From Secundilactobacillus yichangensis (GTDB lineage: Bacteria > Bacillota > Bacilli > Lactobacillales > Lactobacillaceae), in the NCBI RefSeq assembly GCF_016861565.1, contig NZ_BOLK01000001.1, positions 124,001 to 188,000 of the forward strand: DNA of 64,000 nt, read 5' to 3'. Positions 28,593 to 38,068 of this stretch are shown here, in pieces; within the stretch, counting starts at the first letter, position 1; each line of letters starts with the position of its first letter. The notes beneath the pieces were generated by a model. It did not search any database. It saw only the letters and a program-made list of their open reading frames with translations, and had not been told where the DNA came from. The translations under genes and the position numbers were made by a program.

Positions 28593-30047
28593 TTATAGTA
28601 TTGGTGAAAGCAACCGCGAAACGGCCTGTTTGAATCGTAGCCATAATGACATGTTACGGAAGTCTTCAGCGGTTACTAACGTACTTTCTTTCATATCAGC
28701 TTCGAAAATATCTCGAAGTTCTTGAGCAACCTTGAAATCATAAATGAAAGCATTAGCCTCAAAATTCAATTTAAAGCTACGGAAGTCTAAGTTAGCTGAA
28801 CCCACCGATGAAATTGCATCATCGATCATGACCACTTTAGCGTGGATAAAGCCATTTTCGTAGAAGTAAATCTTTGCGCCGTCTTCAGCCAGCAGTCTCG
28901 CATAATATTGAGTAGCACGATAGACAAATGGATGGTCAGGCATATGCGGTACCATGATTCGAACGTCAACTCCCGATAAAATTGCACTTCTCAAAGCGTT
29001 GAGCACACTATCATCCGGAATTAAGTACGGCGATTGAATAAAAAGCCGTTTTCGGGCACTGTTGATCATGCGCAGATAGCCTAATTTAATTTGTTCTAAA
29101 TCGGAATCTGGACCGCTGACGACGATTTGCATCATCGTTTTACCAATTTCATCGTTAGCCTTGGGAAAATGCTTCATTGTCCGTTCCAGCTCATTTTCTG
29201 GAACCGTCGCATTCCAATCACTAATAAAGTGTTCTTGCAGACCAAGTGCGGCATCGCCGGTTACTTTCAGGTGAGTATCACGCCAATGACCAAACTTTTT
29301 GGATCGATCAACGTATTGGTCACCAATGTTGAATCCGCCAATGTAGCCGGTCCAGCCATCAATTGCGACAATTTTACGGTGGTTACGAAAGTTCAGTCGG
29401 AAATCGCGCCAGTTAGAGTGAATCCCCAAGAAGGGTTCAGCAAACCCACCGGCTTCGCGCAATGGATCGAAGAATTCCCGTTTAGTTCCCATTGATCCCC
29501 ATGAATCATATAGCACACGCACGATAACCCCATCTTGTGCTTTGGCAGCCAATGTACTAAGCATATCTCGGCCTAGCTGATCGTTGTAGAAAGTGTAGAA
29601 TTCAACGTAAACAACGTGCTGAGCGTTCAAAATTTCCTGTTGAATATTTTTAAATAGTGTTGGTCCGTCCGTAAAGATTTCTGTCTGATTATTCAAGGTA
29701 ACGAAAGAATGATCAATGTTTTGAAACAAACGAATCATATTTTTAACGGATGACTCCTGATGTGTATCTCCTGCCGAATACGGTGGCAACGACGATTGTT
29801 GCTGCGACAGCGCCTCCGTTAACTCCGTGTTAGGCTGTCGCTGAACCTTATTTAATTGCTGGTGGGTTAGTTTACGGCCAAAGAAAGCGTATATTAAGAA
29901 CCCAATAATCGGCAGTAAGTTTAACACTAGTAACCATGCCCACGTGGCAGCAATATCTCGGCGTTCACGGAATACCGTAAAAATTGCTGCAATGGTGTTT
30001 AAGGTAAAAATCAAGAAAATAACTAAATAAAATAGCGTCCAGTTCAT
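28593..30047 (-). CDS. cls: Cardiolipin synthase
   Basis: Condenses phosphatidylglycerol into cardiolipin. Two N-terminal membrane helices (about 1-60) precede two phospholipase-D domains with HKD motifs HRKIVAIDGWTGYIGG and HAKVVMIDDAISSVGSAN. 484 residues from the ATG at 30047, which has GGGGGAC upstream. An earlier in-frame ATG nine codons up is less likely. Length fits the ClsA type. Confidence 0.94.
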   Translation of the reverse strand: MNWTLFYLVIFLIFTLNTIAAIFTVFRERRDIAATWAWLLVLNLLPIIGFLIYAFFGRKLTHQQLNKVQRQPNTELTEALSQQQSSLPPYSAGDTHQESSVKNMIRLFQNIDHSFVTLNNQTEIFTDGPTLFKNIQQEILNAQHVVYVEFYTFYNDQLGRDMLSTLAAKAQDGVIVRVLYDSWGSMGTKREFFDPLREAGGFAEPFLGIHSNWRDFRLNFRNHRKIVAIDGWTGYIGGFNIGDQYVDRSKKFGHWRDTHLKVTGDAALGLQEHFISDWNATVPENELERTMKHFPKANDEIGKTMMQIVVSGPDSDLEQIKLGYLRMINSARKRLFIQSPYLIPDDSVLNALRSAILSGVDVRIMVPHMPDHPFVYRATQYYARLLAEDGAKIYFYENGFIHAKVVMIDDAISSVGSANLDFRSFKLNFEANAFIYDFKVAQELRDIFEADMKESTLVTAEDFRNMSLWLRFKQAVSRLLSPIL

Positions 30048-30162
30048 ACGTTGTCCCCCACTTACATGATACATTTACATTACCGCAAAAATGGGTAAGA
30101 AAACAGGGGTAACTTTATGACAACGAAAACTAGACGTTATTTTACTTTCATATGATTAACAG

Positions 30163-31032
30163 TTATCTAACAGTTTCAAGCGTTCGGTGATTAGCAATCT
30201 TAGCCAGCTCAAGTGTCTGCTGCATTAATGACGTGATCGTCATTGGGCCAACCCCGCCTGGAACGGGTGTAATGGCACCAGCCACATCCTTAGCGTGATC
30301 GTAATCAACGTCCCCCACCAGCTTGCCGTTTTCATCACGGTCCATACCGACATCAATAACGGTGGCACCTGGTTTGATGTCACCTGCCTTAATCAAGTGA
30401 GCGACACCGGTGGCGACAATCAAAATATCTGCTGTGCGGGTGAAAGATGATAAATCCTGCGTGAGAATGTGCGTATAAGATACAGTGGCACCGGCATTTA
30501 ACAGTAGTGCCCCCATTGGCCTGCCAACAATGTTGGAGTCACCGACAATTACGGCATGCTGACCGGCTGGGTCGATATTGTAATGTGCAAGCATCGTCAT
30601 GATCCCCTTAGGCGTGCATGATACCGGATAGTGTTCATGACTATTGTTGAAGAGTTTACCGACGTTTTCAGGACTAAAACCGTCCACGTCTTTTTCGATG
30701 GCAATAGCACGGATAATCGCGTTTTCTTCGATCTGTTTTGGTAATGGTAATTGCACCAAGATACCATGAACGGTGTCATCTTGGTTATACTGGTCAATTA
30801 GCGCCAACAACTCAGCCTGCGTGAAGTCTTCTGGCCGGCGCTCGATGATTGAAGTGATGCCAAGCTTAATGGCCTTACGGTGCTTGTTTCGGACGTAAAT
30901 TTGACTAGCCGGATCGTGGCCTACAATAATGACCACTAATTTTGGTTCGATGCCCACTTTATGCAGGGCTTGAACTTCGGCTTTCATGCTGCTGTCCATC
31001 TGATTGGATAATCCTTTACCATCAATAATCAA
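30163..31032 (-). CDS. folD: FolD, methylene-THF dehydrogenase/cyclohydrolase
   Basis: Bifunctional enzyme that converts 5,10-methylene-THF to 10-formyl-THF. The motifs YVRNKHRKA (catalytic Lys), VQLPLP, GDSNIVGRPMG (NADP loop) and PGGVGPMTITSLM are clear. Two starts are possible: GTG at 31044 and TTG at 31032. The TTG is preferred because GGTGGAG lies 6 bases before it. About 289 residues. Confidence 0.94.
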   Translation of the reverse strand: MIIDGKGLSNQMDSSMKAEVQALHKVGIEPKLVVIIVGHDPASQIYVRNKHRKAIKLGITSIIERRPEDFTQAELLALIDQYNQDDTVHGILVQLPLPKQIEENAIIRAIAIEKDVDGFSPENVGKLFNNSHEHYPVSCTPKGIMTMLAHYNIDPAGQHAVIVGDSNIVGRPMGALLLNAGATVSYTHILTQDLSSFTRTADILIVATGVAHLIKAGDIKPGATVIDVGMDRDENGKLVGDVDYDHAKDVAGAITPVPGGVGPMTITSLMQQTLELAKIANHRTLETVR

Positions 31033-31044
31033 TCTGTTCTCCAC

Positions 31045-31423
31045 CCTTTCGGATTCTACGGTAAATATAGTCTCTCTTATGATTAAAATAAAGCATTTTG
31101 TTTAAAATAAGAACTTTATAATAATTCATAGCTTTAATATTCGTATTATAACTGATTTTTCATGAAATTTATCTGTTATCACACTAAAATTTCTTTAATA
31201 TTTGGAAAAGAATGTTAATTTTCATATGCAGTCTGTCAATTTTTACAAATTTTAGGCTAAGATTAAGCTATTCGTTAGCTGCATTCTGCAAATTATAAAC
31301 TATTTCGGCACTTTTGTGGATTATTTTACCTTAATTTTATGAGTGGTTAATGGTTGAAAAATCTGGCCCCGCATAGGACTATAAATAAGGCGGTAGATTT
31401 TTAATACGGAGGTAATTGATACT
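31045..31423. other. AT-rich intergenic region between folD and PAP2 genes
   Basis: About 380 bases that must hold the divergent promoters. TATAAA at 31380-31385 with a poorly spaced TTGAAA is the best candidate for the rightward one. No gene or riboswitch-like structure is recognised. Confidence 0.5.
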
Positions 31424-32068
31424 ATGCGAATACGGCAGCAAGCCAACCGCTATTGGTGGTTAATAATACTATTTGCCTGGCTGAGCTTTTTGATTTTAGC
31501 AATCGGTGTCCATCTCCATGCCAGTTGGGTGACACATTTTGACCAGGGATTGCAGCAAATGAGTGTAACCGTTCGAGAACCGAGTCGGACTGCCTTTTTT
31601 AAATGGTTTGCTCTTTTAGGAACACCAACAGCTAACGTCATCGTTTGTTTAGGTATCGCGGCGGGTCTTTGGCTGCACCATCACCACTTTGCTGCTGGCT
31701 GGGTACTGACCGCCCAGGTTGGTGTTAACATTCTTACCGCCATTTTTAAAACGATCATGCTGCGCGCACGACCGATTCATAAGCTAGCGGTACAAGGCGG
31801 TTATAGCTTTCCCAGCGGGCACACTACTTCCACAGCGACCATGGTACTGGTGTTGCTGTTGATCGTCGTCCCGCTATGCAGACAAGCCTTCTGGCGATAC
31901 CTGCTGGGATTGATCAGCCTTAGTTGGCTGGCACTGATGGGGTTCGACCGCATTTATTTATTTGTTCACTATCCAAGTGATGTATTAGCCGGCCTATGTT
32001 TAGCTTTGGGCTGGTGGGGGATTCTTCGACTGGCATTTGGCCGAGTCATACCAAATCAACAAGAATAA
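31424..32068 (+). CDS. PAP2-family membrane phosphatase
   Basis: 214-residue membrane protein with about five or six helices. The three phosphatase motifs are present: KTIMLRARP (KxxxxxxRP), PSGHTT and a final motif ending in HYPSDVLAG. Likely a lipid phosphatase for undecaprenyl pyrophosphate or phosphatidate at the outer membrane face. RBS ACGGAGG. The glycosyltransferase-like gene follows after 24 bases. Confidence 0.88.
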   Translation: MRIRQQANRYWWLIILFAWLSFLILAIGVHLHASWVTHFDQGLQQMSVTVREPSRTAFFKWFALLGTPTANVIVCLGIAAGLWLHHHHFAAGWVLTAQVGVNILTAIFKTIMLRARPIHKLAVQGGYSFPSGHTTSTATMVLVLLLIVVPLCRQAFWRYLLGLISLSWLALMGFDRIYLFVHYPSDVLAGLCLALGWWGILRLAFGRVIPNQQE

Positions 32069-32092
32069 TGATTATTAGGAGTACACTACACC

Positions 32093-34063
32093 ATGCGAAT
32101 TAAGAAAGTAAGTATTACATCGATTTTAGCTTTAATATTAGGCTTTGCGATGATCATCGGAATCATTTCAAACCTGCTGCGGCCCTTCGACATCAAAGCG
32201 ACCTGTTTGGTTTTGATTGGCTGTTTAACAATCTGGTATTTAAAACCGCTTTACCTTAAATGGGACGCATCGTTATCCGAAAAAACGGTGACAAGGATTA
32301 TAACCTTGATTTTTATTGCGATTATGATCGTTCAGTTACTGGTCCTTCGTTTCCTACCAACCTCTGTTTACCACGATCCATTCCGGGTACTTGTCCAAGC
32401 TGAACAGCTTAGCCACGGTAACCTGAGCTGGAACGATTCGCTATATTTTTGGCGGTTCCCCAACAACGTTTCACTAACTGTTTTACTGAGCTATTGGCTT
32501 AAACTGATGAACTTCCTTCATATGGATACTTACTGGGGCATCCATTTATTATCCTTTATTTTGCTTGATATCTTTATTTTTGCTATTTTACGTTCGGTTC
32601 GGCGTTTAAGCCACCAGTACGGTGCCGCTTTATTAGCAGCAATGTTCTTTTTGGTTAGTCCGTTTGCGTATACTTATTACTTACAGGTTTTCTATTCCGA
32701 CTTGCCCACACTGCTTTGTTTAGCAATCGTATTTAACGTCTTAATTGGCTGGTCGTCGTTTAATCGGACTAAGAAAATCGTGACGGGTATTGGTTTAGTG
32801 CTGTCAGTGATTGTCGGCGAAGTGGTTAAACCAAACCTAATTGTTTTACTGGTGGCTGTCTCGCTAGTCGGTATCTGGTTACTGATTAAAAATCGTCAGC
32901 AGTTAAAAATGATCAAAATGCCGCTGATTCTTATTGTTCTAGGCTTTGTTTTAGCAGTTCCAACGGCTGCCGGGCTAAAGTCAGCTGGTCATTTCAAAAA
33001 TAATAATGAGTATGCCTTTCCAACCGCACACTGGATTTGGATGAGCTATAACCCCAGAACTACCGGCAGGTATAGTTTTAGCGATGTTCAGACTCTCAGT
33101 TCGATTCAGGGTAAGCAGGCTAAACAAGAATACTTGAAAAAGGCCTTACCGGAGCGGCTGGAGCAATTAGGCCCCCGGGGTATCATTAAGCGCTGGTTTG
33201 TGAAGGCCAGCATTCTGCTAAACGTTTCCTTTATGCCAAATGCCTATTCCGGTGGTTTTATTGCCGCGCCGAAGCTCTATCAGAAATTTGAACTGCAGCT
33301 TTCAGCAATCGGTATGATCGTCATGCGAATCGGTTTTACCCTACTCTACGCTGAAACCTTTTTCCGCTGCCTGAGATTGTGGAAAAGACGCTTTCAATCC
33401 ACGGATGATCCACGGATTATGCTCACTATTTTGACTGCTTTAGGCTATCTTGCCTTTCACACCCTTTTATGGGAAACCGAAAGCCGTTATGGCCAGGTTA
33501 TGATTCCGTTGCTGGGGATCCTCTGCTCCATTCCGAGTTTGGCGCTTGAATCCGAACGACGAATCCGGCAGCGGACGAAACGAGAGGGCTGGTTTACTTT
33601 AGGTGCCATAGTAGTGGCTTTAGCTGCATTTGTGACTGCGCCGACGCTTTATAGTGCTAGAGGCCATTATGTTGCTGAACAGCAGAGTCAGTTGTCCCTG
33701 CAATTTGACGCTAAAAAAACTAAGATCCATCCCTATGACACGTTGAGCCAGCAAGTTAAGCTGAATCACACCGCACGGCACTTCGACGTTTCTTTGAACC
33801 CAGCTGCTGAGTTTAGTGGTGTATTAATCAACGAACAGACTCATCAGCATTACGAACTAAAGCGAACGTATAATGCCCTCACACTGAAACGGACTTTGCC
33901 AGAAGGCATGTATCGAATTCAGCTCAGAAATGATTTGCAGCGGTCACAGTCTGTCCTGATTACGAAGACAATGTCATACCGCTTAGCCCCTTATCCGCTG
34001 GAAATCGATCAGCATAAGTACCCATACTGGTCTTTCGTTTATACCTTTTCCCGTGCTAAGTGA
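32093..34063 (+). CDS. Large polytopic membrane protein, glycosyltransferase-like (GT39/ArnT type)
   Basis: 656 residues with about 11-12 membrane helices followed by an extracellular C-terminal domain (about 530-656). An acidic HDPFRVL motif in the first outer loop resembles the catalytic Asp loop of GT-C glycosyltransferases that use polyprenyl-linked sugars. Together with the PAP2 phosphatase 24 bases upstream it may modify teichoic acids or another envelope polymer (inference). RBS AGGAG precedes the ATG. Confidence 0.65.
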   Translation: MRIKKVSITSILALILGFAMIIGIISNLLRPFDIKATCLVLIGCLTIWYLKPLYLKWDASLSEKTVTRIITLIFIAIMIVQLLVLRFLPTSVYHDPFRVLVQAEQLSHGNLSWNDSLYFWRFPNNVSLTVLLSYWLKLMNFLHMDTYWGIHLLSFILLDIFIFAILRSVRRLSHQYGAALLAAMFFLVSPFAYTYYLQVFYSDLPTLLCLAIVFNVLIGWSSFNRTKKIVTGIGLVLSVIVGEVVKPNLIVLLVAVSLVGIWLLIKNRQQLKMIKMPLILIVLGFVLAVPTAAGLKSAGHFKNNNEYAFPTAHWIWMSYNPRTTGRYSFSDVQTLSSIQGKQAKQEYLKKALPERLEQLGPRGIIKRWFVKASILLNVSFMPNAYSGGFIAAPKLYQKFELQLSAIGMIVMRIGFTLLYAETFFRCLRLWKRRFQSTDDPRIMLTILTALGYLAFHTLLWETESRYGQVMIPLLGILCSIPSLALESERRIRQRTKREGWFTLGAIVVALAAFVTAPTLYSARGHYVAEQQSQLSLQFDAKKTKIHPYDTLSQQVKLNHTARHFDVSLNPAAEFSGVLINEQTHQHYELKRTYNALTLKRTLPEGMYRIQLRNDLQRSQSVLITKTMSYRLAPYPLEIDQHKYPYWSFVYTFSRAK

Positions 34064-34127
34064 TTCTTGATGGCATTCATGGTACAATTAGAACGTATGT
34101 TCTTTAACTTTAAAGGAGGATTGTAAC

Positions 34128-35213
34128 GTGGATCAAGCCACCTATGTTGCCCACAATGAAAAACTAGTCGCCCAGCTGCCAGATTACGTTGGTGACTACT
34201 ATTTAGCTAAATCTGCTGTGCCTTTATCACCGGCCACCTTGTATCAGTATCTAAACGAATTTAAACGGTTCTTTGAATGGCTGATTGAAGCTGGCGTGTC
34301 CCCTGCTAAGTCGGTTAAACAAATTGGTTTAAAAGAGCTTGAACACCTGAAAAAACAAGATGTTGAGCTATACAAATCGTATTTGTTAAACCGCGGTAAA
34401 CAAACTTCTCAACATCCGCAAGGCGCGTTATCCCACCGCACAGTTAACCGGTCCTTAAACGCCCTATCAGCACTGTTCCGTTTTCTAACTGCAGAATCGG
34501 AAAATAGTGACGGCGAACCCTATTTTTACCGCAACGTGATGAAAAAGATTTCCTTGGTACAAGATAATGAAACCTATGCCACCCGTGCAAGCCACATTAA
34601 AGATCAGCTGATGTTAGGTGATCAGGATAAAGCCTACTTGAACTTCATCCAGGATGAGTATGGTCAGCAGCTGGATGCCAAACGGCTGCGCTATTATCAG
34701 CGTGACCGGGAACGGGATGTGGCTATTAACGCGTTGATGCTGGGAACGGGTATTCGGGTCTCTGAGCTGACGAACATGGATGTTGGTCACCTCAGTCTGA
34801 AAACAGCCAATGTAACCGTTAGACGTAAAGGTGGTAAGTGGGATTCGGTGCCAATTGCTCGATGGGTGCTGCCCTATATTGCGAGCTACGTGCGCATCCG
34901 TAAGTCACGTTATCACGCCACTGCGTCAACACCAGCACTGTTTCTTACTAAGAGCTCTGCTGAGCCCCGCCGAATTACACCAGCGACGGTTGAGTTGTTA
35001 GTGGCTAAGTATTCAACTGCCTTCAACCATGTGCGGATCACGCCGCATAAGCTGCGGCATACCCTAGCATCTAAATTGTATCTGGAGACTAAAAATGAGC
35101 ATTTGGTAGCCACTCAGTTGGGCCAAAGCTCAACGTCGGCTACGGGGCTTTATACCCATATTATTGATACGCAACAGCGTGAGGCGTTGAATCAGTTGCA
35201 TAATAATAAGTAA
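34128..35213 (+). CDS. xerS: Tyrosine recombinase XerS
   Basis: 361-residue recombinase of the XerS type, the single-protein dimer-resolution enzyme of streptococci and relatives, recognisable by its length and the N-terminal block YYLAKSAVPLSPATLYQY. Catalytic residues: Arg in GTGIRVSEL, Lys in RRKGGKWD, His and Arg in HKLRHTLAS, and Tyr in GLYTHI. The second-His position reads LGQSS, a Gln. GTG start with AAAGGAGG. A XerC is also encoded in this window. Confidence 0.88.
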   Translation: MDQATYVAHNEKLVAQLPDYVGDYYLAKSAVPLSPATLYQYLNEFKRFFEWLIEAGVSPAKSVKQIGLKELEHLKKQDVELYKSYLLNRGKQTSQHPQGALSHRTVNRSLNALSALFRFLTAESENSDGEPYFYRNVMKKISLVQDNETYATRASHIKDQLMLGDQDKAYLNFIQDEYGQQLDAKRLRYYQRDRERDVAINALMLGTGIRVSELTNMDVGHLSLKTANVTVRRKGGKWDSVPIARWVLPYIASYVRIRKSRYHATASTPALFLTKSSAEPRRITPATVELLVAKYSTAFNHVRITPHKLRHTLASKLYLETKNEHLVATQLGQSSTSATGLYTHIIDTQQREALNQLHNNK

Positions 35214-35229
35214 AATATTATTGATAAGT

Positions 35230-35267
35230 AAAAGCCAGATTTCCTTTTTTGAGGAAACCTGGCTTTT
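35230..35267 (+). terminator. Terminator after xerS
   Basis: AAAAGCCAGATTTCC / GGAAACCTGGCTTTT form a 15-bp stem with one mismatch and a T-rich loop. It belongs to a hairpin family repeated in this window. Confidence 0.88.
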
Positions 35268-35429
35268 CTTAATTTCATCTAGAATATTTTTGCGATTCTT
35301 TCCATTCAGGAGCTAGACAAAATGTCATCTCTTTCGGCGGTAACTTTTGCAGTATGGACAAGATTTCATGTGTCGTTTTTGATAATATAATAATTTTTGT
35401 GGTGATGTTGTTTAACAATCATCACTAAA

Positions 35430-36008
35430 TTAATTGGCTTTAAAACCCTGTATACCATAGAGAATTGCTAAATATTGATGTGCTACCTTGAGGGTTACAG
35501 AATTGTGTTTGACGAAAATCCAGTCCAAAACGATCATAATAGTTGAAAAACAATGCTCAATCAATAAATCAACTGGAATGATATGTTTATCGACAAATGA
35601 ATCCGTGAAAATATCGTGAGCAATAGTCACCATATATTCGTGCAAACTCCCTTTTAAGAAGCCATCAGAGTTATGTTTTAGTACCGTTTGCAGATAAGCA
35701 TTATTCTGGTTGATTAACCGATATAAGCGATCAAAGCATTCAATGAGAATTTGATTTTCATCCATATTTTTCACTTCATTCAACCCAATATCATCAACTA
35801 TCAACGACCAACAATACGCCAATAGGTCGTATTTATCTTCAAAATAATTATAGAAAGTTGAACGTGGATAGTCTGCTGTGTCGCATAGTTCGTTCACTGT
35901 AATTTTTTCGAAGGCGGTTCTACTGAGTAACGTTTTCATTGCCTGCGTAAAGGACAGCAATACTCGTTGAGCACTGCGTGTTGCTGTTTGTTTTTGCGTT
36001 AGCTTCAT
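35430..36008 (-). CDS. TetR-family transcriptional repressor
   Basis: 192 residues with an N-terminal TetR helix-turn-helix (about 15-65; ITVNELCDTADYPRSTFYNYFEDKYDLL is the signature) and a helical ligand domain. It diverges from the SDR gene, with paired TGTCCA/TGGACA sites between them. It therefore probably represses itself and the SDR. Confidence 0.88.
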   Translation of the reverse strand: MKLTQKQTATRSAQRVLLSFTQAMKTLLSRTAFEKITVNELCDTADYPRSTFYNYFEDKYDLLAYCWSLIVDDIGLNEVKNMDENQILIECFDRLYRLINQNNAYLQTVLKHNSDGFLKGSLHEYMVTIAHDIFTDSFVDKHIIPVDLLIEHCFSTIMIVLDWIFVKHNSVTLKVAHQYLAILYGIQGFKAN

Positions 36009-36022
36009 TTACATATCCCCCT

Positions 36023-36056
36023 TGGACAATTTTTTCAGGCTGTCCAACACTGGACA
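36023..36056. promoter_or_regulatory. TetR operator region with TGTCCA/TGGACA half-sites
   Basis: TGGACA (36023-36028), TGTCCA (36041-36046) and TGGACA (36051-36056) are present; the last two form the perfect palindrome TGTCCA-ACAC-TGGACA. A further TGTCCA occurs at 36117-36122. Confidence 0.6.
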
Positions 36057-36163
36057 AAACCGAACGATTAGCCCTTGTTGTGATGTTTCAACTCATTGTA
36101 TCATCATTTACACAGATGTCCATATTTGAACATAAGTGCAAATCAATTAAGGGGAATTCTATT

Positions 36164-36919
36164 ATGCTAACTCAAAATAAAATTGTTTTAATTTCTGGCG
36201 GTACTTCTGGTGTTGGTAAAGCTATCGCTAAAAGCTTTGCGTTTAACAAGGCTACTGTCATCATTATTGGTCGCAATGAACAACGTGCAAAAGCTGCGGT
36301 AAATGAAATTCAAATGATGACGCATCATAAAAACGTGTCCTATCTTCTTGGTGATTTAACTGATCCACAACAAAATCAAGCAGTTGCCACGGCTTTCAGA
36401 GAACAACATGATCATTTAGACGTACTAGTGAACAGTGCTGGAAACATTCCACAAACTAAAACCAGTAACATCAACTTAAATCTCAGAAGTCATTACTGGC
36501 TGACTCACAATTTGGAAAATGAACTTGCTGCGTCCGATGATGCTCGTATTTATATCATTACGGGAATGCCACTTGCAATCAAGATTGGCCCAATCTATGA
36601 ACGTCAAAAAAACATGTTAGACCGTAGCTTATGGCTCTTGACCCATAAAATGCTGTTAGTCAATCTATTAGCGGATGAGTTACAGCCTAAAGGTATTAAA
36701 GTTAATGCCCTCTTTCCAGGGGGTGTGAAGTCTGACTTATTGCCGTGGACTAAGAACCTAACCAATGAATCTGTCCCAATTGCTGAGATCATTGCTAGTG
36801 CGGATAAATATCAGCATACTACCGGTCAATTCTTTGATGATCAAGGAAAAATAGTGAAGTTAAATCACCGGAAGTACAATGCAAAACGTGCTAGAAAAGC
36901 TTTGGAGAAATATTTGTAA
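36164..36919 (+). CDS. Short-chain dehydrogenase/reductase
   Basis: 251-residue Rossmann protein. Cofactor motif SGGTSGVGKAIA and NSAGN are clear. The catalytic YxxxK is present (YERQK), but the usual active-site Ser is not obvious (TGMPLAI). The ATG at 36164 has AAGGGGAA upstream. It is divergent from, and probably controlled by, the TetR gene. Substrate unknown. Confidence 0.82.
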   Translation: MLTQNKIVLISGGTSGVGKAIAKSFAFNKATVIIIGRNEQRAKAAVNEIQMMTHHKNVSYLLGDLTDPQQNQAVATAFREQHDHLDVLVNSAGNIPQTKTSNINLNLRSHYWLTHNLENELAASDDARIYIITGMPLAIKIGPIYERQKNMLDRSLWLLTHKMLLVNLLADELQPKGIKVNALFPGGVKSDLLPWTKNLTNESVPIAEIIASADKYQHTTGQFFDDQGKIVKLNHRKYNAKRARKALEKYL

Positions 36920-37527
36920 TTTAACGATATTCACCGCTAAATGTTACTAAACTAAAAAGGAATCTCAAATTAATAGGCATGCTAATCATCAAAAAAAATA
37001 ACCTAACCATGATGGTCAGATTACTTTTTTGATCTATCCACTGAAAATCAGTGATCTTAATTCGTCGGGAATGGACATAATCAAAATACTTATTCTTGGT
37101 CACAAAGAAAGTGACCGGAGCAAACACTATTGGCGTTGGTTCTCGATCTACCCTTCTTAACCCTAAAATAAGTTTTCTAGAATTACGCTTTCCTTCGAAA
37201 GCTAGCTCTAATCTCATTTCACGATCGTTGGACAAAGAATTCACACTCGTTTCATTTCAAAAAAAGAGCGCAATCATGGATTCGGCCCCATGCAGCAAAC
37301 GCTAGGATAACCCACCCGCGGGGGAACGTGGCGCACTCATTTCCACTTATCGTTCATTATCACTTCGAGTAAACAAATTGTCAACTAAAAGCTACAGCCC
37401 AAATTTAAGAGATTTAGGTGCTTTTGTTTGTAAAAATAAAGACAAAAAAATTCACTTTTATTATCCCTATTTTGAATACTTTTATATTTTAGGGCTAAAC
37501 AAAATTCCGGTATTATTTTAGTGAAGT
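36920..37527. other. Region without recognised gene
   Basis: About 600 bases holding the SDR terminator and AT-rich sequence with a short GC-rich patch near 37310 (CCCGCGGGGG). Short frames on both strands look like chance. Confidence 0.5.
36991..37030 (+). terminator. Terminator after the SDR gene
   Basis: A tract AAAAAAAA, an imperfect stem around ACCAT-G-ATGGT with mismatches, and a T tract. It is about 70 bases past the stop. Confidence 0.65.
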
Positions 37528-37689
37528 ATGTTTGTTCGATCCCTCCCTTGTGGAAAAGAAACGGGAGGCAGAAATTTTGTTTTCTTGATAGCAAATAGGC
37601 TATCATATGGATATAGAATCCCAGAAAGCGAAAAGCGGATTGCTCGAAATCGACGAAGCCAGTATTTTGATAAGGAGGATAAGCAATGA
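37528..37689 (+). pseudogene. Remnant of a HigB/RelE-type toxin gene
   Basis: A 53-codon frame with the C-terminal pattern of HigB toxins: GKETGGRNFVFL, then GYRIPESEKRIARNRR and SQYFDKEDKQ. The N-terminal half is absent and a stop lies two codons before the ATG. The stretch rich in Lys/Thr usually found before the Pro is shortened. Its TGA overlaps the ATG of the antitoxin gene (ATGA), the normal layout of higBA operons. Assignment is by pattern, not by search. Confidence 0.5.
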
Positions 37690-37970
37690 GTAAAATTGAT
37701 GAATATGTTGCTGAAAGAAGCAAAAACAATCCTGAGTTTGCAAAACTCGTTGAGCAAGAAAATATTAACTTAGAGGTTGCGGTTAAAGTACGTGAGCTAC
37801 GAGAAAATATGGGGATGAGTCAACGTGATTTTGCTAGTCTAATTGGTAAACCTCAATCGACTATTGCTAGAATTGAGAATGGCTCAATGAATGCCTCAAC
37901 TAAACTATTATCTGAGATTGCCCAGGCAACTAATCAACGGTTAACAATTCAATTTAGTCCGGTTTCTTAA
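37686..37970 (+). CDS. HigA-like XRE antitoxin / regulator
   Basis: 94 residues: a helical N-terminus and an HTH_3 domain (about 35-88) with MSQRDFASLIGKPQSTIARIENG. AAGGAGG lies just before the ATG. The layout behind a toxin-like remnant makes it an orphaned antitoxin that may still act as a repressor of its own promoter. Confidence 0.82.
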   Translation: MSKIDEYVAERSKNNPEFAKLVEQENINLEVAVKVRELRENMGMSQRDFASLIGKPQSTIARIENGSMNASTKLLSEIAQATNQRLTIQFSPVS

Positions 37971-37988
37971 GAACAATGTGAAATTCAA

Positions 37989-38029
37989 AAAAACCAGGTT
38001 TCCCTATTAGAAAAGGAAGTCTGGTTTTT
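37989..38029. terminator. Terminator after the antitoxin gene
   Basis: AAACCAGGTTTCC / GGAAGTCTGGTTT stem with T tract, same hairpin family as after xerS. Confidence 0.8.
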
Positions 38030-38068
38030 GCACCATTCTAGATACTTTTATGCTTGTCCATACCCGAT

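Noticed and set aside
35978-36163. A long N-terminal extension of the SDR upstream of its start
   Set aside because: It overlaps the TetR operator and promoter, and the ATG at 36164 has a good ribosome binding site and the normal family N-terminus.
36921-37244. A 107-codon minus-strand frame after the SDR gene
   Set aside because: It runs through the SDR terminator hairpin, lacks a good ribosome binding site and has an overlapping frame of similar length on the other strand. It looks like chance or decayed sequence.
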